Assembly (NCBI RefSeq): GCF_001027285.1 | Contig: NZ_CP011509.1 | Location: forward strand, 3,666,501 to 3,730,500 | Length of the DNA: 64,000 bases | Direction: 5' to 3' | From: Archangium gephyra | Lineage (GTDB): Bacteria > Myxococcota > Myxococcia > Myxococcales > Myxococcaceae | Part shown: piece by piece, positions 1-8,339 of the stretch | Position numbering within the stretch: position 1 is the first letter of the stretch | Layout: each line of letters opens with the position of its first letter | The notes under the pieces: model-generated | Told to the model about the DNA's origin: nothing | The model's database searches: none | Seen by the model: the letters and a program-made list of their open reading frames with translations, nothing else | Translations under genes and position numbers: made by a program

Positions 1-1328
1 AAGGTGTGGTGGGTCTCGGCGCGCTTGAGCGCGGTGATGTCCATGAAGCTGGCCACCACCGTCTGCAATCTCCCCCGCGCATCGAAGATGGGTCCGGCAT
101 TGATGAGGAGGACCCGCACGGAGCCATCGGGACGGTCGTAGAGCAGCTCCTGCTGGGGGTGGGGCTTCCCCGTGGCCAGCACCCGGGCAATGGGGTACTC
201 CTCCGCGGCCAGGCGCCGGCCGTCCGGATGGATGGCGTGGTATTGCGAATAGTCCTTCACGCACGTGCACGGGAGCATGGGGTGACCCAGGATGGACTCG
301 GCCTGGGCGTTGAAGTTCAGGGTCCGTCCGGAGGGCGCCTCGGCGATGTGCACCGCGACGGGGAGCTGCTGCAGGATGCTCTGCAGGCGCTGGTGCTCGA
401 ACTCCAGCTGCTCATGGAGCCGCTCCCGTTCCTGCTGGGCCTGCCGGAAGGGGGTGATGTCGAAGATGAAGCCCTCCAGTGCCCGTGCCTCCTCGTCCGG
501 TCCGAGCAGGGCCACCCCCCGCTCCCAGACCCAGCGCTCCTCCCCCGTCCGTGTGCGGATGCGATAGGTCAGGGTGAAGGGCGACCGGGTGGCGAGCGCC
601 TCCTGCATCTCCTCGCGGACGCGAGGCGCGTCCTCGGGGTGGATCAACTCTCCCCAGGTCACGCGCCGCTGCGTGAAGTCCTCGGGGGTGTAGCCGCTGA
701 GGACCAGGGTGGCCTGACTGGCATAGCTCAGGGCCCAGGGCTCCTCGGTGGTGCTGCGGTAGACCATCCCCGGCACGTTTCCCAGCAGGGTGCGCAGCAT
801 GCGCTCGCTCTCGCGCGCGGCCGCTTCCGCCTGTCCGGCCCGCTCGAGCGCCTCCCGCATCAGCGCCTGCCGCCGGTGCTGCTCGAGGTACATCCCCACC
901 TTGAGGCGGAGGATGTCCGGGGAGAGGGGCTCCAGGATGCAGTCCACCGTCCCCACGGCGTAGCCGCGCAGCAGGTCCGCCTCGCCACAGGAGTGACCGC
1001 CGAGGAAGAGCACGGGGATGTAGCGGGCACCGGGGTGCGCGAGCAGGCGGCGGGCCGTCTCGATGCCCACGGTCCAGCTCCGCCGCGCGTCGACGATGAG
1101 GCAGGCGGGCGACGCGTCGAGCAGCTCCCCGAGGTCTTCACTCCAGGGGACCGCCTTGTGCACGGGATGCTCGAGCGGCGCCAGGAGCTCCTCCAGGCCC
1201 GCCAGGTCCTCCACCTGCTCTCCCACGAGCAGCAGCGGGCAGGCTGTCTCCTCCGCGACCGCTCCGGTCCCGTCCGGCCTGCTCGCGAGAGCGGGTGGGG
1301 GTTGTGACTCCCGATGCGTTCCCCACAT
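1..1328 (-). CDS. PAS sensor protein, probable histidine kinase, 3' end outside window
   Basis: Partial gene; 442 codons are visible and the C-terminus lies beyond base 1. The start at 1328 is set by a strong AAGGAGG eight bases upstream. Residues about 19-125 look like a response-regulator receiver, but the acidic pair after beta-1 is replaced (LLLVGEQVED) and the beta-5 lysine is glutamate (ILEPLSP), so it is probably not phosphorylated normally. Two PAS domains follow (about 160-285 and 300-430), the first ending in FDITPF and the second in MDITALKRAE, which normally lead into a kinase core. No partner regulator is visible. The protein start (MWG) and leader resemble those of the next kinase, so the two probably arose by duplication. 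That the missing part is HisKA/HATPase is inference. Confidence 0.8.
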   Translation of the reverse strand, partial: MWGTHRESQPPPALASRPDGTGAVAEETACPLLLVGEQVEDLAGLEELLAPLEHPVHKAVPWSEDLGELLDASPACLIVDARRSWTVGIETARRLLAHPGARYIPVLFLGGHSCGEADLLRGYAVGTVDCILEPLSPDILRLKVGMYLEQHRRQALMREALERAGQAEAAARESERMLRTLLGNVPGMVYRSTTEEPWALSYASQATLVLSGYTPEDFTQRRVTWGELIHPEDAPRVREEMQEALATRSPFTLTYRIRTRTGEERWVWERGVALLGPDEEARALEGFIFDITPFRQAQQERERLHEQLEFEHQRLQSILQQLPVAVHIAEAPSGRTLNFNAQAESILGHPMLPCTCVKDYSQYHAIHPDGRRLAAEEYPIARVLATGKPHPQQELLYDRPDGSVRVLLINAGPIFDARGRLQTVVASFMDITALKRAETHHT

Positions 1329-1499
1329 CCCCCTGTCCTCCTTCCCGTTCCCGGGTGCCATGCCAGGGGTCGTCCAGGGTCAACCTTGCGCACCCTCCGT
1401 GCCGTCCGCACCGTCTCCCGCCCGGTGTGAGCCCGTCACAAGGGCCCAGGTCCCCTCGGCAGGTCTCCCTGCTGGCGGGAGGGAGCTCCCCGCGGGGGG

Positions 1500-3188
1500 C
1501 TACCGCCGCGTCTCCGCTGGAGGGAAGCGCGGCAGCTCGACGGTGAAGGTGGAGCCCTGGCCCGGGCGGCTGTCCACCTGGATGGTGCCGCCCATGGCCT
1601 CCACGATGCTGCGGGTGATGTAAAGCCCCAGCCCCAGGCCTCCGGAGTGGTGGTCCGGCACGGCCCGCTCGAACTTGCCGAAGATGCGCTCCAGGGCCTC
1701 CGGCGGGATGCCAATGCCCTCGTCGCGCACCACCAGGCGTGCGCGCTCTCCCACCACCTCCACGCGGGCATGGATGGGGCGGCCCGCACCGTAGCGGATG
1801 GCGTTGGAGATGAGATTGGTGACGACCTGCTCCAGCCGCAGCCGGTCCCACCAGCCCGGCACCCGCGCCTCTCCCTCCACCTGGAGCGCCGAGCCCACCC
1901 GGGCCGCCTCGGGGGAGAACCAGGCCGTCACCTCGCCCAGCACCTCACCCAGGTCCGTGTTCTCGGGCTCCAGCTTCAGCTGGCCCCGCGACAGGCGGCT
2001 GATGTCCAGCAGCGCATTGATGAGCGTGGACATCTTGTGCACCTGCCGTTTGGCCACCGTCACGTGGCGCTGGAGCGCCTCGGAGCGGGCATCCCCGGCG
2101 CAGCACCGCGGCAGCTCGCGAGACAGGGCGGTGAGCTTGAGGTGCAGGGGCGTGAGCGGCGTCTTCAGCTCGTGCGAGGCCACCGAGAGGAACTCGTCGC
2201 GCAGTTGCACCGCGAGCTGGGCCTCGCGGTAGAGCCGGGCGTTGTCCACCGCGAGCGCGGCCCGGCGCGCCATGTCCTCGGCCAGCAGCTGGTCCTCCGG
2301 CTCGTAGCGGCGCTCGGTGTGGCAGTGGAAGAAGGTGAGCGCGCCGAGGGTACGGCCCCGGGCGCGCAGGGGGACCGTCAGCATGGAGGTGACGCCCGTG
2401 CCGCGCAGCAGCTCCAGGTGCCGGGCGTCCTTCGCGTATTGGACGAACTGCTCGTCGGAGAGGTGCTGCCGCACCTCGGTCTTCCCGGTGCGGATGACGG
2501 CCCCGGCCCCGCCCGTGTCCTCGAGCCGCTGCGGGTAGCTCCGGGCCAGCTCCCACGCCAGCTCCGCCCGGGCCGGGTCCACGTGGGCCACCGCGAGCCG
2601 GCGCAGGGGGCCTTCCGGCTCGGCCGTGTCCAGCACGCACCCCTCCCCCAGCACCGGCACCGCCCGCTGCACCACATGGGCCAGGGTGTCCTCGTAATCG
2701 AGCGAGCTGGCCAGCGTCTCGCTCACCGAGGACAGGAAGGCCTGGCGCTGCTCGGCGCGCTTGAAGGCGGTGATGTCGGTGATGAAGCCCTCCAGGACGC
2801 CCACCCCGTCCGGGGTCTCGCCGATGCCCACCCCGCGCTCACACACCCAGCGCTCCTCCCCCGCGCGGGTGTGGATGCGGTAGGTGACGGTGAAGGGCGT
2901 CCGGGTGTCGAGCGCCGCCTGGACCGTTTCCCAGACCGGCTGGACGTCCTCGGGGTGGATCAGCTCCCGCCAGAACACGTGGCTGCCGGTGAAGTCCTCG
3001 GCGTCATACCCGGTGAGCTCCAGGACCCCGGGGCTGGCGTACAGGAAGGGGTAGTGGGGCTCATGGAGGCACCGGTAGGCCATGCCCCGGAGATTTCCCA
3101 GCAGGGTGCGCAGCATGCGCTCACTGTCGCTCTCGCCAGGTGGCACGGGAGCGGGGGGAGGTTCGGCTTCCGGCTGGGGTCCCCACAT
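1500..3188 (-). CDS. PAS-GAF sensor histidine kinase
   Basis: A complete 562-residue soluble histidine kinase. A PAS domain (about 24-145) resembles the first PAS of the upstream-strand neighbour (RMLRTLLGN in both). A GAF domain (about 155-320) is followed by HisKA with the phospho-acceptor H339 in SHELKTPLTP. The HATPase domain has the N box NLISNAIRYG, DEGIGIPPEAL and GLGLGLYITRSI. No transmembrane segment is visible, so it should sense a cytoplasmic signal or small ligand through PAS/GAF. The start at 3188 is preferred over the longer frame because GGAGGACAGGC lies directly before ATG-TGG-GGA. No response regulator is adjacent, so it is an orphan kinase. It is read in the same direction as the kinase at 1-1328 with about 170 bp between them. 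Confidence 0.93.
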   Translation of the reverse strand: MWGPQPEAEPPPAPVPPGESDSERMLRTLLGNLRGMAYRCLHEPHYPFLYASPGVLELTGYDAEDFTGSHVFWRELIHPEDVQPVWETVQAALDTRTPFTVTYRIHTRAGEERWVCERGVGIGETPDGVGVLEGFITDITAFKRAEQRQAFLSSVSETLASSLDYEDTLAHVVQRAVPVLGEGCVLDTAEPEGPLRRLAVAHVDPARAELAWELARSYPQRLEDTGGAGAVIRTGKTEVRQHLSDEQFVQYAKDARHLELLRGTGVTSMLTVPLRARGRTLGALTFFHCHTERRYEPEDQLLAEDMARRAALAVDNARLYREAQLAVQLRDEFLSVASHELKTPLTPLHLKLTALSRELPRCCAGDARSEALQRHVTVAKRQVHKMSTLINALLDISRLSRGQLKLEPENTDLGEVLGEVTAWFSPEAARVGSALQVEGEARVPGWWDRLRLEQVVTNLISNAIRYGAGRPIHARVEVVGERARLVVRDEGIGIPPEALERIFGKFERAVPDHHSGGLGLGLYITRSIVEAMGGTIQVDSRPGQGSTFTVELPRFPPAETRR

Positions 3189-3545
3189 GCCTGTCCTCCT
3201 GCCCCCCGCCGGGCTCTCAGGGGGTGACACTTGGGCAACCCCCCGGGCTTCCCAGGTCGTTCCAGGCCACCGGGCACCCGGGGCGAAGCCCGCCCGGCCG
3301 GGGTCCGGAACCCGGGAAAACCCGCCAGAAAATGGTCGGAAAATCCCCGCCGTCAGGTTCCCGGCGCCGGTTCCGTCGCTGTCTTCCAGTACCCCTCGTG
3401 TGCCCTCTGTCGGACATCTGAGGGTCGTGTCATCGGGAGACTTCCTTCGGATGCCGTCGTGCTACCTTGACCCGCCGTTTCAGCGAACCCCACCCTGCCC
3501 AGGCGGGGAGCTCGTGCCTCCCGGCGGCGTTCCGAGGACCTTCCG
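3189..3545. other. divergent intergenic region, no gene seen
   Basis: This 357-bp stretch separates the minus-strand kinase (start 3188) from the plus-strand sigma factor (start 3546). It must hold both promoters. Short open frames here show no recognisable protein. I could not identify a convincing -35/-10 pair for either gene. Confidence 0.5.
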
Positions 3546-4208
3546 GTGTTCGACGATCTCACGGATGACGAACTGTTCGCAGAGGTGCTCCAGCGCCGCG
3601 CCGGAGGCGAGGCCGTGGGCGCCCCGCTTGGCGCGCTGTGTGAGCGCTGGGCCCGTCCGGCCCGCTACGTCATTTCCAAGATTCAGGCCAGCTATGGCCG
3701 TGGCTCTCCGGCGGACGCGGACGAGCTCTATCAGGACGCGGTCGGCAAGTTCCTCGACCGGGGCCTGGACCAGTTCCGGGGCGTCTCCGAGCAGATGCCC
3801 GGGCGCAGCGCGTCTCCCAAGACGTTCTTCCTGCGCATCGTCAAGCACGTGGCCATCGACTTCTACCGGCGCCAGCGCGAGGACCTCGCGCCCGCCGCGT
3901 CGGACCCCGATGACGCCATGGAGGAGCCCGCCTCCGAGGTGGCGCGCGCGGTGGACCTGTCGCGACGCCGCGAGGAGCGCTCCGAGGCTCAGGAGCTCTA
4001 CTGGCGTGCCTTCGAGCGCCTGCAGCAGGAGCACCCCAAGGAAGCGGGTGCGTGGGAGCTGTACCACCACCAGGACGTCGAGGATCACGAGGAATGTGCC
4101 CGGCGCCTGAACATCAGCGTGGTCAATTCGTACAAGCGCGTCAGCCGCGCACAGGCCTACCTACGGCTCTATCTGCTCGACCTCCATCAGGAGGGCGGGC
4201 ACGAGTGA
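3546..4208 (+). CDS. ECF-like RNA polymerase sigma factor
   Basis: A 220-residue sigma-70 family protein starting with GTG, with GAGGACC just upstream. Region 2 is visible as DELYQDAVGKFLDRGLDQF followed by IVKHVAIDFYRRQRED, the typical region 2.4-like end. Region 4 is represented by the C-terminal helix-turn-helix DHEECARRLNISVVNSYKR with a trailing basic helix. There is no region 1.1 or 3. It would direct RNA polymerase to a small regulon. The next gene, 30 bp downstream, has two zinc-finger anti-sigma motifs, so the pair probably forms a sigma/anti-sigma switch; that pairing is inference. The signal sensed is unknown. Confidence 0.85.
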   Translation: MFDDLTDDELFAEVLQRRAGGEAVGAPLGALCERWARPARYVISKIQASYGRGSPADADELYQDAVGKFLDRGLDQFRGVSEQMPGRSASPKTFFLRIVKHVAIDFYRRQREDLAPAASDPDDAMEEPASEVARAVDLSRRREERSEAQELYWRAFERLQQEHPKEAGAWELYHHQDVEDHEECARRLNISVVNSYKRVSRAQAYLRLYLLDLHQEGGHE

Positions 4209-4238
4209 GCCCCCCCGTACCCCAAGGAGGGTACTCAC

Positions 4239-5414
4239 ATGGTCGTTGACGCACTCTCTCGGTATCAGGCCCGGCGTGAGCAGCTCGTTCGGGGTGGAGC
4301 TTCCAACGGTGGTTCGCTCGAGGCGATTGGGGACATTCTCCGGCGCACCGAGCGGTTGGGCAGAGAGGGCGTCGAGCAGGCCCTGCGGGGGTTGACCCGC
4401 GCGGACATCGACGGCTGGCTCCGGTCGCAGAAGCCCGAGGCACTTCAGCCCGCGCTGCTGAAGGCCGCGGAGGAAGCCGCCGAGGCCGCGCTGGGAGAAG
4501 AGGGGGAAGAAGCCGAGGTGTGGCGCACCTCCTCGATGGACGGACTTTCCGCGCGCGACAGGGCCGAGTCCGCCGCCCGCGCCATCGGCGAGTGGGAATC
4601 ACTTCATGGGGCGCTCGACGGAGAGGCAGCGGCACGGTGGAAGGCATTTCGCGACGGCCTGGGACGTCTGGATTCGGTGCTGCGCCCCAAGGCCCGCTGG
4701 TTCATCCCCCTCAACCCACGACGCAGGGCCGAGCGGGACATATTGGATACGGCCGAGCGGACCCGGGCCTGGTGGTTCACGGACCGGGCCGATTGTGACG
4801 ACTTCCTGGCCGCGCTGAGTGCCCGCCCCGAGCGGCCGAGTCCCCACCTGCAGAGCTGTTCGGATTGCCGCGCGGACCTGTCGAATAGCGAGACGGTTGA
4901 AGTACCCCCCAAGCGGCACCTGAGCGCGGATGACTTGTGGCGCTTCGACATGGGGATGATGTCGGCGACGGAGCTGAAGTGGGTGGATGGGCACACGGAG
5001 AAATGCCTCGAGTGTGCACAGGCCATCTGGGCGCTGGAGGAGGGGGACGAGGCCATCGAGAAGGCGCAGGACGAGCAGTCCGCCTCCGCGGCCCGCACCT
5101 CGCGTGCCCCCGAGAGTCCCGCGCGCAGGCCCGGAGCCGCGCGCCATCCCGAGCAGCGTGAAGTGCTGGAGGAGCGGCGGGAGTTCCGCGTGGTGCTCGT
5201 GAGGGAGCGTCAGCGGGCCCGGCTGCTGGTTCAACCCCTCGCGGGGCGTGCCGTGACGGCGGCCGTGTTCCTGGCGCCCGGCAAGCCCTCGCTCAAGCCG
5301 CAGCAAGGCCCCGAAGGTCTCCAGTTTGATCTCGGCACCGGCGGCGGTCGCACCGCCCACCTGATGGTGCGGGTGGGCAACAGCGAGATCTTCGAGCGCG
5401 ACTTCTCCTTCTAG
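4239..5414 (+). CDS. Putative soluble anti-sigma factor with tandem zf-HC2 motifs
   Basis: 391 residues; AAGGAGG eight bases before the ATG. The protein carries two zinc-finger anti-sigma motifs of the HxxxCxxC type: H203/C207/C210 in HLQSCSDC, preceded by C186, and H252/C256/C259 in HTEKCLEC, preceded by H227. The N-terminal 150 residues are charged and helical and the C-terminal about 90 residues look like a small beta domain. No transmembrane segment is present, unlike most ECF anti-sigma factors. Zinc-binding anti-sigma factors of this kind can respond to thiol oxidation, so a redox role is possible but not shown. Its position behind the sigma gene supports the anti-sigma call. It is followed at once by a hairpin. 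Confidence 0.7.
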   Translation: MVVDALSRYQARREQLVRGGASNGGSLEAIGDILRRTERLGREGVEQALRGLTRADIDGWLRSQKPEALQPALLKAAEEAAEAALGEEGEEAEVWRTSSMDGLSARDRAESAARAIGEWESLHGALDGEAAARWKAFRDGLGRLDSVLRPKARWFIPLNPRRRAERDILDTAERTRAWWFTDRADCDDFLAALSARPERPSPHLQSCSDCRADLSNSETVEVPPKRHLSADDLWRFDMGMMSATELKWVDGHTEKCLECAQAIWALEEGDEAIEKAQDEQSASAARTSRAPESPARRPGAARHPEQREVLEERREFRVVLVRERQRARLLVQPLAGRAVTAAVFLAPGKPSLKPQQGPEGLQFDLGTGGGRTAHLMVRVGNSEIFERDFSF

Positions 5415-5420
5415 GTAAGT

Positions 5421-5437
5421 CCTCCAATTTTTGGAGG
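5421..5437 (+). terminator. Hairpin after the sigma/anti-sigma operon
   Basis: Perfect 7-bp stem CCTCCAA/TTGGAGG with a TTT loop, starting seven bases after the anti-sigma stop codon. There is no T-run afterwards, so it may end or stabilise the transcript rather than act as a classical intrinsic terminator. It also marks the start of a lower-GC stretch. Confidence 0.55.
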
Positions 5438-5672
5438 CATCCTCGTGTAACAGGGAAATATCAAAGAGTCGGGGTCCGCCAATGACTTTGGCACCCTACT
5501 CGACTGCAGCCGAGAGCACTGGTTGCTTGTTCGCACTGGCCTGCAACGCTTTGCCTACCAGAATCTTTAAATGTCTCGCGGGCCACCGCTTACACATCAA
5601 CGAGTTTGTCGACAAATTTCGCAGCCAAAAGTTCTCCGCATAGATGGCGCACCCCGCCCGAGTTCGTTCAAC

Positions 5673-5972
5673 ATGACAGCAGACCGCTTGTCTCCGAAAG
5701 AACTTCTGAAGGCGCGGCGCCCCGAGCGATTCTCGGATTCCATTGGGCAAGATGTGCCTGTGCTCGATCGTTCTCAGCTTGAGTACCACCTCGACACCCT
5801 CACGAACCGAAGCGAGGAACTTCCGTTTGAGTCGTTCGCACGCCGTCTGCTTGAGCGAACAGTCTGCCCAAACCTACTCCCCCACACAGTTCCAGAAGGG
5901 AAGAGTGATGCGCCAGTGATTAAGGCACTGGCACGGTTGCGCGCCATGGCCAATCGAGGCTCTAACGGCTAG
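5673..5972 (+). pseudogene. Truncated N-terminal fragment of a large accessory protein
   Basis: An ORF of 99 residues beginning MTADRLSPKELLKARRPE. Base composition here is visibly lower in GC than in the flanks. The segment ELPFESFARRLLERTVCPN followed by LLPHT recalls, from memory, the N-terminus of long accessory-region proteins in which this block continues into a glycine-rich nuclease-like core. Here the match stops after LLPHT and 30 unrelated residues lead to a stop. I therefore read it as the broken front end of a larger gene, joined to foreign sequence. It could also be a genuine small gene. The family recall is not checkable here. Confidence 0.4.
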
Positions 5973-6350
5973 CCTTGGCCTCGCTTCATTCCTGCAGTCA
6001 GGAGGGACGAAGGGAGGCATTGATGGGCGGCGCGTCAGCGAGTGCCTCAGGGTCGCGAGCACCCGCGAGGGACAATGGCTGCGCGCTCGCCCGGACGGCT
6101 CTTGGCGTGTTCGCCGAGCAGCAGCGAGGGCTGGAGTATGACGAGCGGCTCGAAGCCCATGGTCTTCGGAGTCTCCTTCGCCTCATCCTTCACTTGGTTG
6201 TGAGTCGAAGTCGGGTTGAGGAACTACTCCATGTTGTGCGGGCGCCCGTTCCAGACATCATCTTCGTTAGATGCCCACAGAAGTGAAAAGCAGAAGAGGA
6301 ACAAACCCGATGCTGAGGTCCATGTATTGGTCTCTCTCCTGATTCACACT
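5973..6350. other. Intergenic stretch with decayed gene and toxin promoter region
   Basis: This 378-bp stretch contains the decayed oxidoreductase copy listed separately (6023-6205). The last 145 bases before the toxin start are moderately AT-rich and must carry the toxin promoter. No clear -35/-10 pair or strong ribosome site was found there. Confidence 0.45.
6023..6205 (-). pseudogene. Decayed partial copy of the neighbouring NAD(P)-binding oxidoreductase gene
   Basis: The nucleotide sequence aligns by eye with 8442-8626, inside the intact oxidoreductase gene, in the same orientation. Long near-identical blocks include CGCTCGCCCGGACGGCTCT (both copies) and CTCGAAGCCCATGG. The matching part codes for roughly residues 125-186 of the 219-residue intact protein. 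Small indels and substitutions break the reading frame, and both ends of the gene are missing. Together with the intact gene it flanks the toxin/immunity pair as a direct repeat, which suggests that the island entered by recombination or that the gene was partly duplicated. Confidence 0.8.
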
Positions 6351-7880
6351 ATGAGCACCTCACGTGGAGGGATGGCTTGGCTACCAGTCGTCCTCCTGCT
6401 GGTCATGGCCTGCGCCACGAATGACGGGCGACGTGTCCGCAACGAGTCCGGGGAAGACACCTTGCCCGCTGCCTCCTGCGAGGCCGCCAACACACCGCAG
6501 GTCTTTCTGGATGACGGCCAGGGTCGCCTTTTCGCTCTGCCCCCGCTGCCTCGCCATGCGGCCGTGGAGGTTTCTCAAGCCCGCTTCGAGCTGGCCATGG
6601 CCAGATTGGCGGCAGGATTGTCCACGCCCCCGCGTCCCCTACTGCCCAGGTTGACGCTCTCCTGGGCACCTCCTCTCTCCAGCGGCGAGCAGGCGGCTCT
6701 CGTCAGTGACTACCGGAACTGGTGCACCCGCCGTCCTGGTGACTGCCTTTCCTCGCCCGAGGAGGAATTCTTCCTGGGCCCTGACGAGAAAGTGGACATG
6801 GCCCTTTCCTTCGCCATGGACGGAGTGTGGGCTGGAGCCCATGCCGCCGTGCAGGACTTCCTGGACCCCGCGCAGCTCTACACCGCAGTCGTCACCTCCC
6901 TGACGGCATATCTCACGCTCCTGGTACTGCCCGAGCCCGTCTCGAAAGTCATCGTAATCACCCTCACCGCCTGGATGGTGGCGTATCTGGGGATGGACAC
7001 GGTCAAGAGTCTGCTCGACGGCTGGCGGCAGATGCGGGCTGAGGCGCTGCGGGCACACTCCTTCGCTCAGCTTCGTGCGGCCGGCGAGCGCTTTGGGGCT
7101 CTGATTGGGACGCAGACGGCACGCGTGCTCGTGATGCTGGCCACCATGGCGCTCGGTTCCTCCAGTCACGCCGCCATGATGCGGCCACCGGGGCCTGGCT
7201 TGCCTGCCCTCGCCGAATTGAAAGCCGGAGCCAGCTTCCTGGTCCTCCTCAGGGCACGGACGATCGCGCTTTCAGAGGCTGGCATCATCGCGTCCTTCGC
7301 CCCCAATGCCCTGGCCATGGTGTCCACGGGTGACGATGGTGGCCCTCGCCGTGACGACGAGGCTTCCCAGCTTGCCGCTCCTGGCTCGGACAAGCACCGG
7401 CTACAATCCGTCGAGTCCTGGCGCAAGCCACAGTTCACCGAGGATGGAAGGATTATACCCTACAAGGGGTCGAGGAGCCCAGCAGAGCCCATAACCAACC
7501 TGGGCCGCAATCGCGCCGGGCAGGCCGTCACTGACGGGCAGCGGACCATCCGCTTCGACGAAAACGGCTTCCCCGAGTTCAAGACGAAATTCGAGGCTCT
7601 TCTGGACGACATCCACATCGGTAGTCGCTCGCGGCCCGGGCACTACAGAGCCGCGAACCAGAAGCTTCTCAAGGCAATCGAGGAGGATCCTACCCTGGCA
7701 CGGGAGCTTGGTCTTTCCCGGAGTAGCATCGAGAGTCTGAAGACTTCCGTCCGGGCTCCCGACGGCTACGCATGGCATCACCATCAGGATGTGGGCAGGA
7801 TGCAACTCGTTCCTGATGGAGACCACCTGCTAGCCAATTCCCATACGGGAGGGATGGCCATCTGGGGTGGAGGCCGGTGA
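6351..7880 (+). CDS. sitA: SitA5-family lipoprotein toxin with WHH nuclease C-terminus
   Basis: 509 residues with a lipoprotein signal ending VMAC (C21), so the protein should be tethered to the outer membrane. The middle region (about 50-330) matches my memory of SitA5-family polymorphic toxins of Myxococcus, with LPEPVSKVIVITLTAWMVAY, AYLGMDTV.SLLDGW and AGERFGALIG...ARVLVMLATMALG. Sit toxins are passed between siblings by TraAB outer membrane exchange and kill cells lacking the immunity protein. The last 110 residues form a variable tail with WHHHQD (475-480) and H498 near HTGG, the signature of WHH-type HNH nucleases. So it likely cuts nucleic acid in the recipient. The cognate immunity gene follows two bases after the stop. 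The start at 6351 has no strong ribosome site; ATG at 6372 is an alternative that still leaves a lipobox. Confidence 0.85.
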   Translation: MSTSRGGMAWLPVVLLLVMACATNDGRRVRNESGEDTLPAASCEAANTPQVFLDDGQGRLFALPPLPRHAAVEVSQARFELAMARLAAGLSTPPRPLLPRLTLSWAPPLSSGEQAALVSDYRNWCTRRPGDCLSSPEEEFFLGPDEKVDMALSFAMDGVWAGAHAAVQDFLDPAQLYTAVVTSLTAYLTLLVLPEPVSKVIVITLTAWMVAYLGMDTVKSLLDGWRQMRAEALRAHSFAQLRAAGERFGALIGTQTARVLVMLATMALGSSSHAAMMRPPGPGLPALAELKAGASFLVLLRARTIALSEAGIIASFAPNALAMVSTGDDGGPRRDDEASQLAAPGSDKHRLQSVESWRKPQFTEDGRIIPYKGSRSPAEPITNLGRNRAGQAVTDGQRTIRFDENGFPEFKTKFEALLDDIHIGSRSRPGHYRAANQKLLKAIEEDPTLARELGLSRSSIESLKTSVRAPDGYAWHHHQDVGRMQLVPDGDHLLANSHTGGMAIWGGGR

Positions 7881-7882
7881 CT

Positions 7883-8320
7883 ATGACGATTCGCTGGATG
7901 CCCTATCTCCGAGACAAGTCTCATCCCATCGACGTCGGCAGGCTCCAGCCTGTCGAGCAAGCCTGGGGGGTTCAACTCCCTGAGACCTACAAACAGCTCG
8001 TTTGCCGCTATCAGGGCATGGCTCCCGAGCCCTGTGTCTTCAACGTCGGCGGAGCCGAGGATGTTTTCAACGACCTCCTGACCATCACTCCCATCGAGGG
8101 GCGGGAGTCGTACTCGGTCATGCGTGTCCACGCAGTGCTCGCGCCCCATCTCCCGCCGGGAATCTTCCCATTTGGGAGAACCCCCGGCGGCGAGTACTTG
8201 TGCTTCGATTTCAGGGATGCGCCTGACTCGCCCAGGGTCGTTCTCGTGACCGGCGAGCGGTCCATCCTCTCCGTCGCCAACAGCTTCCAGGAGTTCCTGG
8301 AGGGACTTCACGACGGATGA
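7883..8320 (+). CDS. sitI: SUKH (SMI1/KNR4) family immunity protein
   Basis: 145 residues. It has the SUKH fold pattern: VEQAWGVQLPETYKQLVCRY near the N-terminus, the loop FPFGRTPGGEYLCFDFRDA in the middle, and a terminal helix SFQEFLEGL. SUKH proteins neutralise nuclease toxins by direct binding, and SUKH partners of WHH nucleases are well known. The gene starts two bases after the toxin stop with GGAGG nine bases upstream; a GTG two codons earlier overlaps the toxin stop and is a possible alternative start. Tight coupling ensures the producer is immune. The symbol follows the Sit nomenclature by position only. Confidence 0.85.
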   Translation: MTIRWMPYLRDKSHPIDVGRLQPVEQAWGVQLPETYKQLVCRYQGMAPEPCVFNVGGAEDVFNDLLTITPIEGRESYSVMRVHAVLAPHLPPGIFPFGRTPGGEYLCFDFRDAPDSPRVVLVTGERSILSVANSFQEFLEGLHDG

Positions 8321-8339
8321 GGGCTGTTCCAGGTACGCC

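Noticed and set aside
5431-5643. 70-codon plus-strand frame after the anti-sigma gene
   Set aside because: No ribosome site, no recognisable domain, overlaps the hairpin.
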